Source: Actinobacteria bacterium UBA7422 (GTDB lineage Bacteria > Actinomycetota > Actinomycetes > S36-B12). Taken from it: a stretch of 5,913 bases of DNA. The notes under the pieces were generated by a model, which ran no database searches, was not told the DNA's origin, and saw nothing but the letters and a program-made list of their open reading frames with translations. Positions 5,498 through 5,913 of this stretch are shown piece after piece. The DNA is taken from positions 11,259-17,171 of the forward strand of contig DKME01000090.1 of NCBI GenBank assembly GCA_002469525.1, written 5' to 3'. A program made the position numbers and the translations under genes. Every line of letters starts with the position of its first letter. The first letter of the stretch is position 1.

Positions 5498-5913
5498 ATG
5501 AGCCAGCGGGTATACACCGGACCGCACGGCGAATTGGGAAAAAACCGCCCCAATTGGATTAAGTACCTCCCCTGGGTGTTCACCGCAATCACAGTCCTGG
5601 GTCAGATCGTGTGGGTTTTGGTCTCGGCTGACCTGCGGGTTGTTCTTACCGCAGTCACGGTGACCAGTTTCTTTCTGGCGAGCCTTTCGCACGCATTCCT
5701 CAATCGCGGTCTTTCCTGGACCCTGTCTTTTTTCAGCATCACCCTTGCATTCGGGTGGTTAATCGAGGTCCTAGGAACAGCGACCCAGTTCCCCTTCGGT
5801 GATTATGTCTATTCAGACAAACTCGGCTTAGCACTGCTCGGCGTTCCCATTTTGATCCCCATGGCCTGGTCAATGATGGCGTACCCCGTCATGCTCGCGA
5901 CCCAACGAATGGC
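5498..5913 (+). CDS. CruF-type carotenoid biosynthesis membrane protein, 3' end beyond window
   Basis: The 138 visible codons encode the N-terminal half of a PF04240 (Caroteno_syn, formerly DUF422) integral membrane protein. This family includes CruF, a carotenoid 1',2'-hydratase that adds water to the psi ends of acyclic carotenoids. Hydrophobic segments lie at about 24-43, 47-67, 72-93 and 111-133. The family signature is clear: FGWLIEVLG (85-93) with the buried Glu90, then FPFGDYVYSDKLG (98-110) and LLGVPILIPMAW (113-124). The start at 5498 is preferred because of the -10-like element upstream and because the product begins close to the first membrane helix; an in-frame ATG at 5474 would add eight residues. 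There is no proper ribosome site for either. It diverges from gntR across 118 bp and probably opens a carotenoid cluster to the right. The exact reaction cannot be told from this half. Confidence 0.8.
   Translation, partial: MSQRVYTGPHGELGKNRPNWIKYLPWVFTAITVLGQIVWVLVSADLRVVLTAVTVTSFFLASLSHAFLNRGLSWTLSFFSITLAFGWLIEVLGTATQFPFGDYVYSDKLGLALLGVPILIPMAWSMMAYPVMLATQRM

Noticed and set aside
5395..5692. Two minus-strand frames under the carotenoid gene (5395-5592 and 5483-5692)
   Set aside because: They are antisense shadows of the CruF-type gene, which has the PF04240 signature and membrane helices.
1..5913. CRISPR arrays, tRNA/rRNA genes, insertion sequences, attachment sites
   Set aside because: No repeat-spacer pattern, no tRNA-like cloverleaf, no transposase domain and no paired terminal repeats were seen by eye.

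Overview
The window looks like chromosomal DNA of an actinobacterium of moderate GC content (roughly half G+C by eye). The grounds are the Actinobacteria-type SRPBCC protein, the homodimeric AceE-type ThDP enzyme, a GntR gene that seems to be transcribed without a leader, and an adjoining CruF-type carotenoid gene. The base composition is low for soil actinomycetes and would suit a small-genome planktonic lineage, but that placement is inference.

Layout. A small secreted protein gene (8-430, +) converges on a four-gene minus-strand unit. A hairpin at about 446-494 lies between them and can end transcription in both directions; its better U-run serves the minus strand. The stretch 495-737 has no convincing gene. 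In transcription order, the minus-strand unit is a FadR-subfamily (FCD) GntR regulator (5379-4708), the ACC deaminase acdS (4679-3669), a 793-residue AceE-like ThDP enzyme (3672-1291) and an SRPBCC ligand-binding protein (1256-738). The gaps are 28 bp, a 4-bp overlap and 34 bp, so one transcript is likely. Divergent from gntR, a truncated CruF-type (PF04240) carotenoid biosynthesis membrane protein begins at 5498 (+) and runs off the window.

How the genes may work together. AcdS splits 1-aminocyclopropane-1-carboxylate (ACC) into 2-oxobutyrate and ammonia. It keeps the Glu and Leu residues that separate true ACC deaminases from D-cysteine desulfhydrases. The coupled downstream gene resembles the pyruvate dehydrogenase E1 subunit, an enzyme class that decarboxylates 2-oxo acids, so 2-oxobutyrate is an attractive substrate. 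The protein lacks about 75 N-terminal residues of AceE, the region that docks E1 on the E2 core, and no E2 or E3 gene is in view. It may therefore act alone or attach in another way. The GntR protein probably controls the unit through a CTAGT-CA-ACTAG palindrome inside its own promoter. The most interesting content is this regulator-acdS-ThDP enzyme-SRPBCC cassette, a candidate dedicated ACC/2-oxobutyrate catabolic operon whose second enzyme is of unknown specificity.
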